Part shown: positions 12,404-19,852 of the stretch, in pieces
How the letters are laid out: the number at the start of each line of letters is the position of its first letter
How positions within the stretch are numbered: position 1 is the first letter of the stretch
Assembly: GCA_001777515.1 (NCBI GenBank)
Contig: MFEF01000024.1
Span: 1 to 39,228, forward strand
Length of the DNA stretch: 39,228 bases
Origin: Candidatus Doudnabacteria bacterium RIFCSPHIGHO2_01_48_18
GTDB lineage: Bacteria > Patescibacteriota > Doudnabacteria > UBA920 > 2-01-FULL-46-14
Direction of reading: 5' to 3'
Notes under the pieces: generated by a model
What the model saw: only the letters and a program-made list of their open reading frames with translations
What the model was told of the DNA's origin: nothing
Databases searched by the model: none
Made by a program: the position numbers and the translations under genes

Positions 12404-14938
12404 ATGTCGCCACAAGCTGCCACAAAAAGAAAAGAGCTAATGGTCGAGATACAGAACTGCGACTTTTTGTCGCCGGAATTGGCAAAAAAGGTAAATGATT
12501 CTTTTTCCGAGAATGCGCTGCGCATGATGAAGAAGCGTTACCTGGTGAAACGCGAGGACGGCACCCAGGAAACACCGGCAGAAATGATTCACCGCATCGC
12601 GCACGCGGTCGCCACAGCTGACAGAGCTTACGGCTTGGCTGCGGACAATGTCCGCCACTGGGAAAAGGAATTTTTTGAGATTGTGGCCAGAAAAGAGTTC
12701 ACGCCGGCCGGCCGAACCATCACCAATGCCGGAGCACCATCGCCCGTTGTGGCCAACTGCATTGTGCTTCCGATCGAAGACAGCATGGAAGGCATCTTCA
12801 AGACCCTGAAAGATGCCGCGTTGCTGCAGAAAGCGGGCAGCGGCCTTGGCTTTTCTTTTGGCCGCCTGCGCCCAGCCGGGACCTATGTCAAACAGTCCCA
12901 GGGCATGGCTTCAGGCCCCGTATCATTCCTCCAGGTTTATAACCAAGCCTTTGGAGTGATAAAACAGCAAGGCCGGCACGGCGCGAATATGGCTATCCTT
13001 CCGGTTGATCACCCGGACATTCTAGATTTTGTGCACTGCAAGCGGGTGGAGGGCGATATCAGAAATTTCAATATTTCTGTGGGCATGACAGATGAATTCA
13101 TGAAAGCTGTCACCGAAAAGCCCAATGAGCCGTGGCTGTGCAATTTCCAGGGTGAAAAAATGAAGCCGCGCCGCATCACCCGCGACCGCTTTGGCGTCGT
13201 GGTCAGTATCGAAGATCTCGACATGACCGCGCGCGAGCTGTACGCCGAGATTGTGCGCAATGCCTGGCACAATGGCGAGCCAGGGGTGATTTTCCTGGAT
13301 GCGTTCAACCGCGGCAACACCATGCCGAAGACTCCGATCGAGGCCACTAATCCCTGCGGCGAGCAAGGCCTGCCTCCTTATGATGTTTGCAACCTCGGCT
13401 CCATCAACCTCGCGGCTTTTGTGAAGGACGGCAAACTGGATGTCGAACGCCTGAAGCATGTGTCCATGGTTTCCTCGAGATTTCTCGATAATGTTATTGA
13501 CCTTTTTGATTACCCGGTGCGCGAGGTGCAGGAAATGTCCAGAAACACCCGCCGCCTTGGCCTTGGCGTCATGGGCTACGCGGACATGCTTTACCAAATG
13601 AATATTCGCTATGACAGCGACAAGGGTTTTGAGACCGGCGAGCTGGTGATGCGCACGATCCAGGAATCTTCCCACAACACCTCTGTGGCTTTGGCTGCCG
13701 AAAAAGGCGAATTTCCATATTGGAAAGATTCCACCTGGGCCGAGAAGGCTATCCGCCGCCGCAACACCATGGTTACCACTGTGGCGCCGACCGGCTCCAT
13801 CTCCATGTTCTTTGACACCTCGTCTGGCATCGAGCCCAATTTTGCCCTCGCGTTCACCAAGCAGGACAAAGACGGGCACACTTATAAATATTTGAACCGC
13901 TATCTGGAAGCAGCTTTGGTCAAACACGGCATCTCGGAAGAAATAAAAGAAAAAATTGTTCAGGAGGGGTCGGTCGCTAACATTGCTGGCATACCCCAAG
14001 ACGTCAAAGACACTTTTCGCGTGGCCATGGATATTTCCGCGGTGGATCACATCCGTGCTCAGGGCGCGTTCCAGAAATACGTGGAGAACTCGATTTCCAA
14101 AACCATCAATTTCCCGAACGAAGCCACGATCCAGGATATCGAGGACGGCTATATCTTGGCCTGGCGCTTAGGCTGCAAAGGCTGCACTCTGTACCGCGAC
14201 GGCTCCAGAGAGGTGCAGGTCCTAAACCTGAACAAGAACCTTGATAAAGCCAAGTCGCTCGCGCCTGGGATGGAACACATGACCATGGCAGCCAAGGAAA
14301 GTGGTGTCGCAGAAAAAGTCGAGCAGATTCTTTCGGCCAAAATAGTGAACGGCTCAAACAATTACAAAACTATTCCTCGCGAGCGCCCAGAGGTTATGCG
14401 CGGTCTGACGTACCGAACGCGCACCTCATATGGCAATCTGTTTGTCACCATCAACGAAGATGATCATGGCCCGTTTGAGGTTTTCTCTTCTCTAGGCAAA
14501 GCCGGCGGCTTTTTCCACGCGCAGACTGAAGCCATCTGCCGCCTCATCTCGCTGGCACTTCGCTCTGGCATCGCGATCACGGAAATAATCGACCAGCTCA
14601 AGGGAATCAGGGGGCCAGACATTATCTTTGCCAACGGCGGCACCATTCATTCTCTGCCTGACGCCATCGGCCAGGTTCTCGAGAACCACATCAAGCGCGG
14701 CCAGACCGAGCTGGGATTGAAGTTTACTGAGGAGCGAAACCCTCAGGTCGGCGCGTCAGAGATGGTGGGGAGCGCTGAGGTAAAAGAATCAATTAGCAAA
14801 GTCGGCAACGGCCACACTGAGGTGACCTCGATTGCCAATCTCGGTCACGCGCCAGCCTGTCCTGACTGCGGCAACATGCTGATGATGGCCGAGGGTTGCC
14901 TGAAATGCGACCTTTGCGGGTTTAGCAAGTGCGGATAG
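12404..14938 (+). CDS. nrdJ: Adenosylcobalamin-dependent (class II) ribonucleotide reductase
   Basis: 844 residues. It reduces ribonucleoside di- or triphosphates using a thiyl radical generated from adenosylcobalamin. Seen: N-terminal part with LSPELAKKVNDSFSENALRMMKKRYL, the cysteine of VVANCIVLP (about 118), the active-site loop NPCGEQGLPPYDVCNLGSINLAAF (about 313-335), the radical-barrel motif APTGSISMFFDTSSGIEPNFALAF, a TSCPD-type region (RTRTSYGNLFVTINEDDHGPFEVF) and a C-terminal cysteine cluster CPDCG...CLKCDLCGFSKC for re-reduction. No nrdA/B or nrdD is in the window. An adenosyltransferase gene downstream would supply the cofactor. Confidence 0.96.
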   Translation: MSPQAATKRKELMVEIQNCDFLSPELAKKVNDSFSENALRMMKKRYLVKREDGTQETPAEMIHRIAHAVATADRAYGLAADNVRHWEKEFFEIVARKEFTPAGRTITNAGAPSPVVANCIVLPIEDSMEGIFKTLKDAALLQKAGSGLGFSFGRLRPAGTYVKQSQGMASGPVSFLQVYNQAFGVIKQQGRHGANMAILPVDHPDILDFVHCKRVEGDIRNFNISVGMTDEFMKAVTEKPNEPWLCNFQGEKMKPRRITRDRFGVVVSIEDLDMTARELYAEIVRNAWHNGEPGVIFLDAFNRGNTMPKTPIEATNPCGEQGLPPYDVCNLGSINLAAFVKDGKLDVERLKHVSMVSSRFLDNVIDLFDYPVREVQEMSRNTRRLGLGVMGYADMLYQMNIRYDSDKGFETGELVMRTIQESSHNTSVALAAEKGEFPYWKDSTWAEKAIRRRNTMVTTVAPTGSISMFFDTSSGIEPNFALAFTKQDKDGHTYKYLNRYLEAALVKHGISEEIKEKIVQEGSVANIAGIPQDVKDTFRVAMDISAVDHIRAQGAFQKYVENSISKTINFPNEATIQDIEDGYILAWRLGCKGCTLYRDGSREVQVLNLNKNLDKAKSLAPGMEHMTMAAKESGVAEKVEQILSAKIVNGSNNYKTIPRERPEVMRGLTYRTRTSYGNLFVTINEDDHGPFEVFSSLGKAGGFFHAQTEAICRLISLALRSGIAITEIIDQLKGIRGPDIIFANGGTIHSLPDAIGQVLENHIKRGQTELGLKFTEERNPQVGASEMVGSAEVKESISKVGNGHTEVTSIANLGHAPACPDCGNMLMMAEGCLKCDLCGFSKCG

Positions 14939-14978
14939 AATTATCCCTTTGATCCTTCTGATCCTAATATTTCTTTAC

Positions 14979-15010
14979 TGTCATTCCCCGGCTTGACCGG
15001 GGAATCCAGT
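14979..15010 (+). repeat. Dispersed hairpin repeat, left of the GIY-YIG gene
   Basis: TGTCATTCCCC then GGCTTGACC then GGGGAATCCAGT, with stem TTCCCCGG/CCGGGGAA. It is the same family, in opposite orientation, as 15178-15206, so the two flank the GIY-YIG gene as inverted copies. On the reverse strand the family often gives the spurious peptide SFPRKRES. Confidence 0.8.
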
Positions 15011-15012
15011 TT

Positions 15013-15204
15013 ATGGAAGCAAAACAATATTACGTTTACATTCTTGCAAGCAAAAAGAATGGCACTTTATATATCGGTGTCACCGATAATATTATAAAGA
15101 GAATTTGGCAGCACAAGAACGATTTGGCTGATGGCTTTACCAAGAAGTATAAGGTACATATGCTGATATATTATGAAACTGGATTCCCGCTTCCGCGGGA
15201 ATGA
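15013..15204 (+). pseudogene. GIY-YIG nuclease-like protein, C-terminally truncated
   Basis: 63 residues. YYVYILASKKNGTLYIGVTDNIIKRIWQHKNDLADGFTKKYKVHMLIYYE is the N-terminal two thirds of a UPF0213-type GIY-YIG domain, with the GIY-YIG pair, the R of IKRIW and the H of QHK. The family is normally ~85-100 residues with a catalytic E in a later helix. Here the reading frame enters a hairpin repeat after YYE (TGFPLPRE, stop), so that helix is lost. Probably inactive. Confidence 0.75.
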
Positions 15205-15206
15205 CA
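15178..15206 (-). repeat. Dispersed hairpin repeat, inside the GIY-YIG 3' end
   Basis: ACTGGATTCCCGC, TTCC, GCGGGAATGACA: inverse orientation of the repeat at 14979. It replaces the C-terminus of the GIY-YIG gene. Confidence 0.8.
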
Positions 15207-15241
15207 AGTTTTCTCCCATCGAGGGAGGGGAATTAGTCTTT

Positions 15242-15643
15242 ATGGAACTCCAAGTTGGTGTAAAAGTTTTGCTGAAGAATCCAGAAGGGAAATTTTTGCT
15301 GATCAAACGGTCAGACAAAAAATATCCTGAGGTTGGGCCGCGGTGGGATATTGTCGGCGGCAGGATTGAGCCGGGCACAACACTGCTTGATAACCTCAAG
15401 CGCGAGGTCAAAGAGGAAATCAATCTGGAACTAACCGAGACTCCTGAACTTGTCGCTGTGCAGGATATTTTACGCTTGACCGACAAACATGTTGTGCGTA
15501 TGACTTACACTGGCAGCATCACCGGCGAGCCAAAGCTCGACGAAGATCATACCGAGTTCGGTTGGTTCACGCGCGATGAGATGTTGAAACTTGAAAATTT
15601 GGATATCTATTTTGCCGAGCTCCTGAAAGCAAACATGGTATGA
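15242..15643 (+). CDS. Nudix hydrolase-like protein
   Basis: 133 residues from ATG 15242; an in-frame upstream extension runs through the hairpin repeat and is not credible. The core is VLLKNPEGKFLLIKRSDKKYPEVGPRWDIVGGRIEPGTTLLDNLKREVKEEINLEL. The Nudix box REVKEE is intact, but the first conserved E of the box reads T and the terminal G reads N, so substrate or activity may differ from canonical members. Likely to hydrolyse a nucleoside diphosphate derivative. The stop overlaps the next start (ATGA), coupling it to the adenosyltransferase. Confidence 0.8.
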   Translation: MELQVGVKVLLKNPEGKFLLIKRSDKKYPEVGPRWDIVGGRIEPGTTLLDNLKREVKEEINLELTETPELVAVQDILRLTDKHVVRMTYTGSITGEPKLDEDHTEFGWFTRDEMLKLENLDIYFAELLKANMV

Positions 15644-16194
15644 AGAAAGGCCTCGTGATCGTTTATATTGGCGATGGCAAAGGCAAGACCACGGCCGCGG
15701 TGGGGCTGGCGGTGCGGGCAGCAGGGGCAGGCAAGCGCGTGCTGTTTTGCCAGTTCGTGAAAGCCGCGACCGCGACCGAGTCTGGTGAATGGCCACTCTC
15801 CAGCGAGATTGAAATTCTCAAGGGAATACAAGGCATAACCGTGAAAATCCTCGGCAGGGGCTTTGTAGGTATCCTAGGCGATACCAAGGACAAACAGATC
15901 CATAAAACCGCAGCCTGGGAGGGCACGGAGTGGCTACAGATGAGTTTAAAATCAGGGGACTATGACCTGGTTATTGCAGACGAGCTGATTTCGGCACTAG
16001 AGGTAGATCTGCTCACTGTGGCTGATGTTTTGGGCGTAATGACGCTTGCCAGGGAGCATATAGTCCCTCTTGCCCTGACCGGGCACAATAAATATAATGA
16101 ATTACTAGATGAGGCTGATCTGGTTACGGAGATGAAGATGATCAAGCATCCGTACTACCAGGGAAGGCTCGCCCAAAGGGGCATAGATTACTAG
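15640..16194 (+). CDS. cobO: Cob(I)alamin adenosyltransferase (CobA/BtuR type)
   Basis: 184 residues. The P-loop is IGDGKGKTTAAVGLAVRAAGAGKRVLFCQFVK (Walker A near 11-18). The Walker B-like YDLVIADELISALE lies near 107-120 and LTGHNKYNELLDEADLVTEMKMIKHPY near 147-173, as in CobA/BtuR. It transfers adenosyl from ATP to cob(I)alamin, producing the cofactor that NrdJ needs. No B12 synthesis genes are seen in the window, so it probably acts on salvaged corrinoid. Confidence 0.92.
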   Translation: MKKGLVIVYIGDGKGKTTAAVGLAVRAAGAGKRVLFCQFVKAATATESGEWPLSSEIEILKGIQGITVKILGRGFVGILGDTKDKQIHKTAAWEGTEWLQMSLKSGDYDLVIADELISALEVDLLTVADVLGVMTLAREHIVPLALTGHNKYNELLDEADLVTEMKMIKHPYYQGRLAQRGIDY

Positions 16195-16227
16195 AAATTT
16201 TCAATTTACAATTATCAATTTTCAATC

Positions 16228-16635
16228 ATGCAAAAGACGTTAAAGAGAATTATCATTTTACTCGTAGTGGCCGCACTCATTGGCGGACTTGCGTACTATG
16301 TGAAATCAAGGCCGGCGATCCAGTACGAGCAGGGTCTCTATCCGGTGAACCCAGAGCTGGCCGGCGAGACGATCATCCAAACCGACTACGTTCGCTATGT
16401 TGGCAAGGATGGCCAGAACGCGTTTATACTCCTCAAGGACACCCTGAACAACAACATCGTAGTGAAGGAATATGATTTTGGTGTTTTCGTGGAAAGCATT
16501 GGCGGGAACAAGCCTGACGCTAATCATTTTTGGAAACTTTATTACAATGGCAAGGAAGCCCAGGTCGCTTCCGACAAGCTGGTCACCAAAAAAGGTGACG
16601 TGCTCGAATGGGTCGTAGAGAAAATTAACAAATAG
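16228..16635 (+). CDS. Membrane-anchored DUF4430 (transcobalamin-like) protein
   Basis: 135 residues with an N-terminal membrane anchor (about 8-25), followed by a DUF4430-type domain: DGQNAFILLKD, VKEYDFGVFVESIGGNK, HFWKLYYNGKEA and KKGDVLEWVVEK. This domain resembles the C-terminal domain of eukaryotic transcobalamin/intrinsic factor. Its place between cob(I)alamin adenosyltransferase and a membrane protein supports a surface corrinoid-binding role; that role is an inference. The spacer before it is A/T-rich without a clear Shine-Dalgarno. Confidence 0.75.
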   Translation: MQKTLKRIIILLVVAALIGGLAYYVKSRPAIQYEQGLYPVNPELAGETIIQTDYVRYVGKDGQNAFILLKDTLNNNIVVKEYDFGVFVESIGGNKPDANHFWKLYYNGKEAQVASDKLVTKKGDVLEWVVEKINK

Positions 16636-16702
16636 GTAGTAGCTTGTAGCTGGTAGAAGTTAGTTAAGAAATCTACAAGCCACACCCTACAAGCCAACCA
16701 CT

Positions 16703-17230
16703 ATGTTTGCATATTTTTTAATATTTGCTGCCACAATCCTCCGGGTTTTGTCACACTATGATGTTTTGCACGTTCCGCCGAACGTAGAACCGATCGCGGC
16801 CATGGCGCTTTTTGGCGGCGCGTATTTGAACCGCAGATTCGCGCTAGTAGTGCCGATTCTAGCCATGGTTGTTTCCGATTATTTTATTGGTTTTGATTCC
16901 CTGGAAAGCAGGCTTGCGGTCTACGGCAGTTTTTCTCTTTCCGGTCTTTTGGGCCTGTGGGTCAGAAAAAACAAGAGTTTTGAAAGAGTGGTTGCCGGCA
17001 CGCTTGCCGGGTCATTGGCTTTTTACCTCATCACCAATCTTGTCTGGCTCTACACGCCCGCTATGTATGCTCACAACTGGACAGGGCAGGCACAGTCATA
17101 CCTGAACGCTCTGCCGTTTTTGCGCAATACTCTCGTCGGCGATCTTTTCTACGTCGCGGTCATGTTTGGCAGCTTTGAGCTTGTCAGAAAATATTTTGCC
17201 AAGGCCGAGCGGCTCGTGAAGGAAAGCTAA
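16703..17230 (+). CDS. DUF6580-like integral membrane protein, possible cobalamin uptake component
   Basis: 175 residues with about five to six hydrophobic helices. PNVEPIAAMALFGGAYLNRRFALVVPILAMVVSDYFIGF near the N-terminus and LPFLRNTLVGDLFYVAVMFGSFELV near the C-terminus are features of the DUF6580/ECF-substrate-component-like family. No ATPase or T component is adjacent. Co-location with nrdJ, cobO and DUF4430 suggests corrinoid transport; this is inferred. A hairpin-forming spacer (about 16640-16700, repeated CTTGTAG/CTACAAG words) precedes it. Confidence 0.7.
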   Translation: MFAYFLIFAATILRVLSHYDVLHVPPNVEPIAAMALFGGAYLNRRFALVVPILAMVVSDYFIGFDSLESRLAVYGSFSLSGLLGLWVRKNKSFERVVAGTLAGSLAFYLITNLVWLYTPAMYAHNWTGQAQSYLNALPFLRNTLVGDLFYVAVMFGSFELVRKYFAKAERLVKES

Positions 17231-17326
17231 GAGGGAAGCATGGTAACAATGAGCCACAGATGCGGCTCATTTATGTTAAAATACGTATAGTTTTATAACG
17301 GAATCAAAAATCAAAGGAGAGAAGCG

Positions 17327-17377
17327 ATGAAGATCGTACGCTGGACGTTGTTTTTTGCCATTTTTTTTGCTGCTTGA
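17327..17377 (+). CDS. Possible 16-residue hydrophobic peptide
   Basis: A good Shine-Dalgarno (AAAGGAGAG) precedes ATG 17327. The ORF encodes MKIVRWTLFFAIFFAA, like a truncated signal peptide. Its stop codon lies inside the -35 element of the pyr promoter. It may be a remnant of a lost secreted-protein gene or a real small peptide. The sequence from 17231 to this point holds a hairpin (ATGAGCC/GGCTCAT near 17250-17273) and nothing else recognisable. Confidence 0.3.
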   Translation: MKIVRWTLFFAIFFAA

Positions 17378-17403
17378 CAATGCCCCAATTTTTCCGATAA
17401 AAT
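17374..17403 (+). promoter_or_regulatory. Promoter of the prs-pyr operon
   Basis: TTGACA (17374-17379), 18-bp spacer, TAAAAT (17398-17403). Transcription would start near 17410, about 170 nt before the prs ATG, leaving a long structured leader. Confidence 0.7.
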
Positions 17404-17409
17404 CAGACA

Positions 17410-17582
17410 GAAAGGACCTCTCTCCCCCTCGTCCCCTCGACATAGCTCGGGGCACTCTCTCCTCCTCCTCCTCCTCGTCAGGAGAGAGTTATAAGGAATA
17501 ATACTAATGAGACAAATTAACGCCCCAATCCGCGACCGTTATTTGAAAGGTTGAAAGCACCCAGAAATGGGTGTATTTTTTT
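17410..17582 (+). promoter_or_regulatory. pyr operon leader with short ORF and attenuator-like terminator
   Basis: The leader contains a CTCTCTCC/GGAGAGAG inverted repeat around a (TCC)n tract (about 17420-17487). A 15-codon ORF follows (17507-17554, MRQINAPIRDRYLKG) with GGAA upstream. Then comes a terminator-like hairpin GCACCC/GGGTGT (17557-17562/17569-17574) and a T-run that ends 1-2 nt before the prs ATG. Leader peptide plus terminator directly before the first gene recalls attenuation, as in enterobacterial pyrBI or pyrE, but the sensed signal is not known. Confidence 0.6.
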
Positions 17583-18431
17583 ATGATAAAACTCGTTTCT
17601 CCAAACTTTGCAGACCTTCTGGAGCCGAACATTGAAATCGGCAAATTTCCTGATGGCAACACCCATGTCCGTATTCCCAATATCCAGAGCTACGCAGGAA
17701 AAGAGGTCATGCTTTTTCACCGGCTTTATCCAGACCAAAACAATGCTTTCTTTGAGCTGCTTCTTGTGCTCGAGACTCTCAAAGAGCAAAAAGCGCGTGT
17801 TACCCTCGTCGCTCCATATTTGCCGTACGCCAGGCACGAAAAACAGATTCTGGATGGCGAAATCGCGAGCGCGCCTGTGACTTGCAACCTGATCGCGGCT
17901 GCGGGCTGTGAAAAGCTCATTACTTTTGACTGCCATTTTTTGAATGAAGAAGGCGAAACTAAATACGGCAATCTCCTCATCCAAAATCTTTCGCTTGGCG
18001 ATTTGCTTATTGCCAAAGCCAGAGAGCAATTTGGAGCTGAAGAGTTTGAGATTATCGGCCTTGATGAAGGGGCGGCATACCTCGTAAAAAATCACGGCGG
18101 CAAATTCATGCAGAAGAACCGTAAAGAATACGAAGGGGATAAAATCGGCTACCGCGAGGTTGAAGGGCTCGTCTGCGAGTTTGATGTCAAAGACAAAAAC
18201 GTTTTGCTTATCGATGACATGATTTCCACGGGCTCGACCATGATCAAAGGCACAGAAAAGATCAAAAGCTGCGGCGCCAAACGGGTCTGCGCAGCCGTGG
18301 TCCATGGCTTGTTTGTATTCGATAGCGCGGCGCAGATCAGCAAAACCACAGACTGTGTTTTTTCAACTGACACGATTGTTACGCCACAGTCTCAAGTTTC
18401 CATCAAAGATGAATTAACAACGCTAACATGA
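17583..18431 (+). CDS. prs: Ribose-phosphate pyrophosphokinase (archaeal-type)
   Basis: 282 residues from ATG 17583, just after the T-run; an in-frame GTG at 17571 lies in the hairpin. It makes PRPP from ribose 5-phosphate and ATP. Seen: FPDGNTHVRI near 21, PYLPYARHEKQ (ATP loop, about 78-88), GCEKLITFDCHF (ribose-5-phosphate loop region) and the PRPP-binding loop VLLIDDMISTGSTM (D211, D212). Short length and the PYLPYAR variant resemble archaeal enzymes. As first gene of the operon it supplies PRPP to the next enzyme, PyrE. Confidence 0.92.
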   Translation: MIKLVSPNFADLLEPNIEIGKFPDGNTHVRIPNIQSYAGKEVMLFHRLYPDQNNAFFELLLVLETLKEQKARVTLVAPYLPYARHEKQILDGEIASAPVTCNLIAAAGCEKLITFDCHFLNEEGETKYGNLLIQNLSLGDLLIAKAREQFGAEEFEIIGLDEGAAYLVKNHGGKFMQKNRKEYEGDKIGYREVEGLVCEFDVKDKNVLLIDDMISTGSTMIKGTEKIKSCGAKRVCAAVVHGLFVFDSAAQISKTTDCVFSTDTIVTPQSQVSIKDELTTLT

Positions 18432-19063
18432 ACGATGTCATAGAGATCCTAAAACGCGTTGGCGCAGTTATCACAGACAGTCATTTTGTCGGCACGTCAG
18501 GAAAACATTTCGCCACCTATATTAACAAAGACGCGCTTTACCCGCACGGCAAAGAAACTGCTGAGATCACAAGGCTGCTGGCTGACAAAGCCAAAGATTT
18601 GGGAGTAGAGGTTGTGGTTGGTCCAGCTTTGGGCGGAATAATTTTGGCGCAGTGGGCGGCGCTTTTTTTGTCAGAGCTAAACAACCATGATGTGTTGGGG
18701 ATCTATACTGAGAAAACCGCTGATGGCGGGCAAAGCCTGACACGGGGTCATGATAAATTGGTGAACGGCAAAAAAGTTTTTGTAGTGGAAGACCTGACCA
18801 CAACCGGCGGCTCGGTTAAAAAGGTCATTGATGCGGTGCGGGCAGCAGGCGGGACAGTGGTGGCTGTGGCAGTGATGGCGAATCGGAGTCCAGAAACAGT
18901 AACCTCTGAGACTTTCGGAGTACCGTTTTTTCCGCTGGCCGAGCTTGAAGTACCAAATTATGACGAATCAGAATGCCCGCTGTGCCAATCCGGCGTGCCC
19001 GTGAACACTACGATCGGCCATGGGAAAAAATTTATGGAGAGCAAAAATGCCAGCAACAGATAA
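18428..19063 (+). CDS. pyrE: Orotate phosphoribosyltransferase
   Basis: 211 residues. It joins orotate and PRPP to give OMP. The PRPP motif VFVVEDLTTTGGSVKKV is near 117-133 (E121, D122). N-terminal HFVGTSGKHFATYINKDALYPH and VVVGPALGGIILAQWAA match the family. A C-terminal extension with CPLCQSGVPV is common in the longer branch. The ATG overlaps the prs stop (ATGA). The 3' end overlaps pyrF by 17 bp. Confidence 0.94.
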   Translation: MNDVIEILKRVGAVITDSHFVGTSGKHFATYINKDALYPHGKETAEITRLLADKAKDLGVEVVVGPALGGIILAQWAALFLSELNNHDVLGIYTEKTADGGQSLTRGHDKLVNGKKVFVVEDLTTTGGSVKKVIDAVRAAGGTVVAVAVMANRSPETVTSETFGVPFFPLAELEVPNYDESECPLCQSGVPVNTTIGHGKKFMESKNASNR

Positions 19064-19844
19064 ATACAATACCAGAGCGGGCGCAATAAATTCTTTATTA
19101 TGCGTGGGCCTGGACAGTGATTATGAAAAGCTCCCCGAACGGTTCCAGATTCTGGAGAACCCGCAGTTCGAGTTCAACAAATGGATCATTGATGAGACCG
19201 CCGAGTTTGCGGCCGGCTTCAAAATCAATATGGCTTTTTATGAAGCCAGAGGCGAGAAAGGTTTTAGCGAGATAAAGCTCACCATGGAGTACCTCATCGA
19301 GAAATATTCCGATATCTTCACGATTTGCGATGCCAAGCGGGCGGACATTGGTTCTACCAATAAAGGATATGTTGAGGCAATTTTTGATTTTATGGGTTTT
19401 GACGCGGTAACATTGCATCCGTATCTTGGCCGCGAAGCACTCGACCCGTTTTTGAAGCGGACAGACAAGATTTCCATAGTGCTCTGCCGCACCTCCAACC
19501 CCGGCGCAGCAGAGTTTCAGGATTTGGAGTCTGATGGAAAACCGCTATGGCAGATTGTGGCAGAAAAGGTTGACCGGCAATGGAATACAAGCGGCAACTG
19601 CATGCTCGTGGTGGGCGCGACCTATCCTGAGGAGCTCGCGACTGTCAGAAAAATCGCGCCAGGCATGACCCTGCTTGTGCCTGGGGTTGGCGCGCAAGGC
19701 GGCAGTGTCGAGGAGGCTATAAAAGCCGGACTTGATGATCAGAAGAAAGGGCTAATAATCAATTCTTCCCGCAGCATCATTTTTTCCAAAGATCCCAAAG
19801 AAGAAGCAAGGAAATTGAGAGACGAAATTAATGTGTACAGATAA
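19047..19844 (+). CDS. pyrF: Orotidine-5'-phosphate decarboxylase
   Basis: 265 residues from ATG 19047; an upstream in-frame start at 19020 would lengthen the overlap with pyrE and adds no family sequence. Catalytic DAKRADIGST lies at about 95-104 (D95, K97, D100). LLCVGLDSDYEKLP at the N-terminus and LLVPGVGAQGGSVEEA near the C-terminus (phosphate-binding) match the type 2 OMP decarboxylases. It converts OMP to UMP, the last step of the pathway. Confidence 0.94.
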   Translation: MPATDKYNTRAGAINSLLCVGLDSDYEKLPERFQILENPQFEFNKWIIDETAEFAAGFKINMAFYEARGEKGFSEIKLTMEYLIEKYSDIFTICDAKRADIGSTNKGYVEAIFDFMGFDAVTLHPYLGREALDPFLKRTDKISIVLCRTSNPGAAEFQDLESDGKPLWQIVAEKVDRQWNTSGNCMLVVGATYPEELATVRKIAPGMTLLVPGVGAQGGSVEEAIKAGLDDQKKGLIINSSRSIIFSKDPKEEARKLRDEINVYR

Positions 19845-19852
19845 CCTGGATT

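Noticed and set aside
15067-15486. Minus-strand ORF containing SFPRKRES
   Set aside because: This peptide is the well-known spurious translation of a dispersed hairpin repeat; the opposite strand holds GIY-YIG and Nudix genes.
11400-16700. Cobalamin riboswitch upstream of nrdJ, cobO or the DUF4430 gene
   Set aside because: No B12-box-like conserved core was recognised in these short spacers; regulation of nrdJ appears to be by NrdR.
17461-17480. (TCC)n tract as a phase-variable repeat
   Set aside because: It lies in a non-coding leader, has few units, and no coding or promoter spacing effect is evident.
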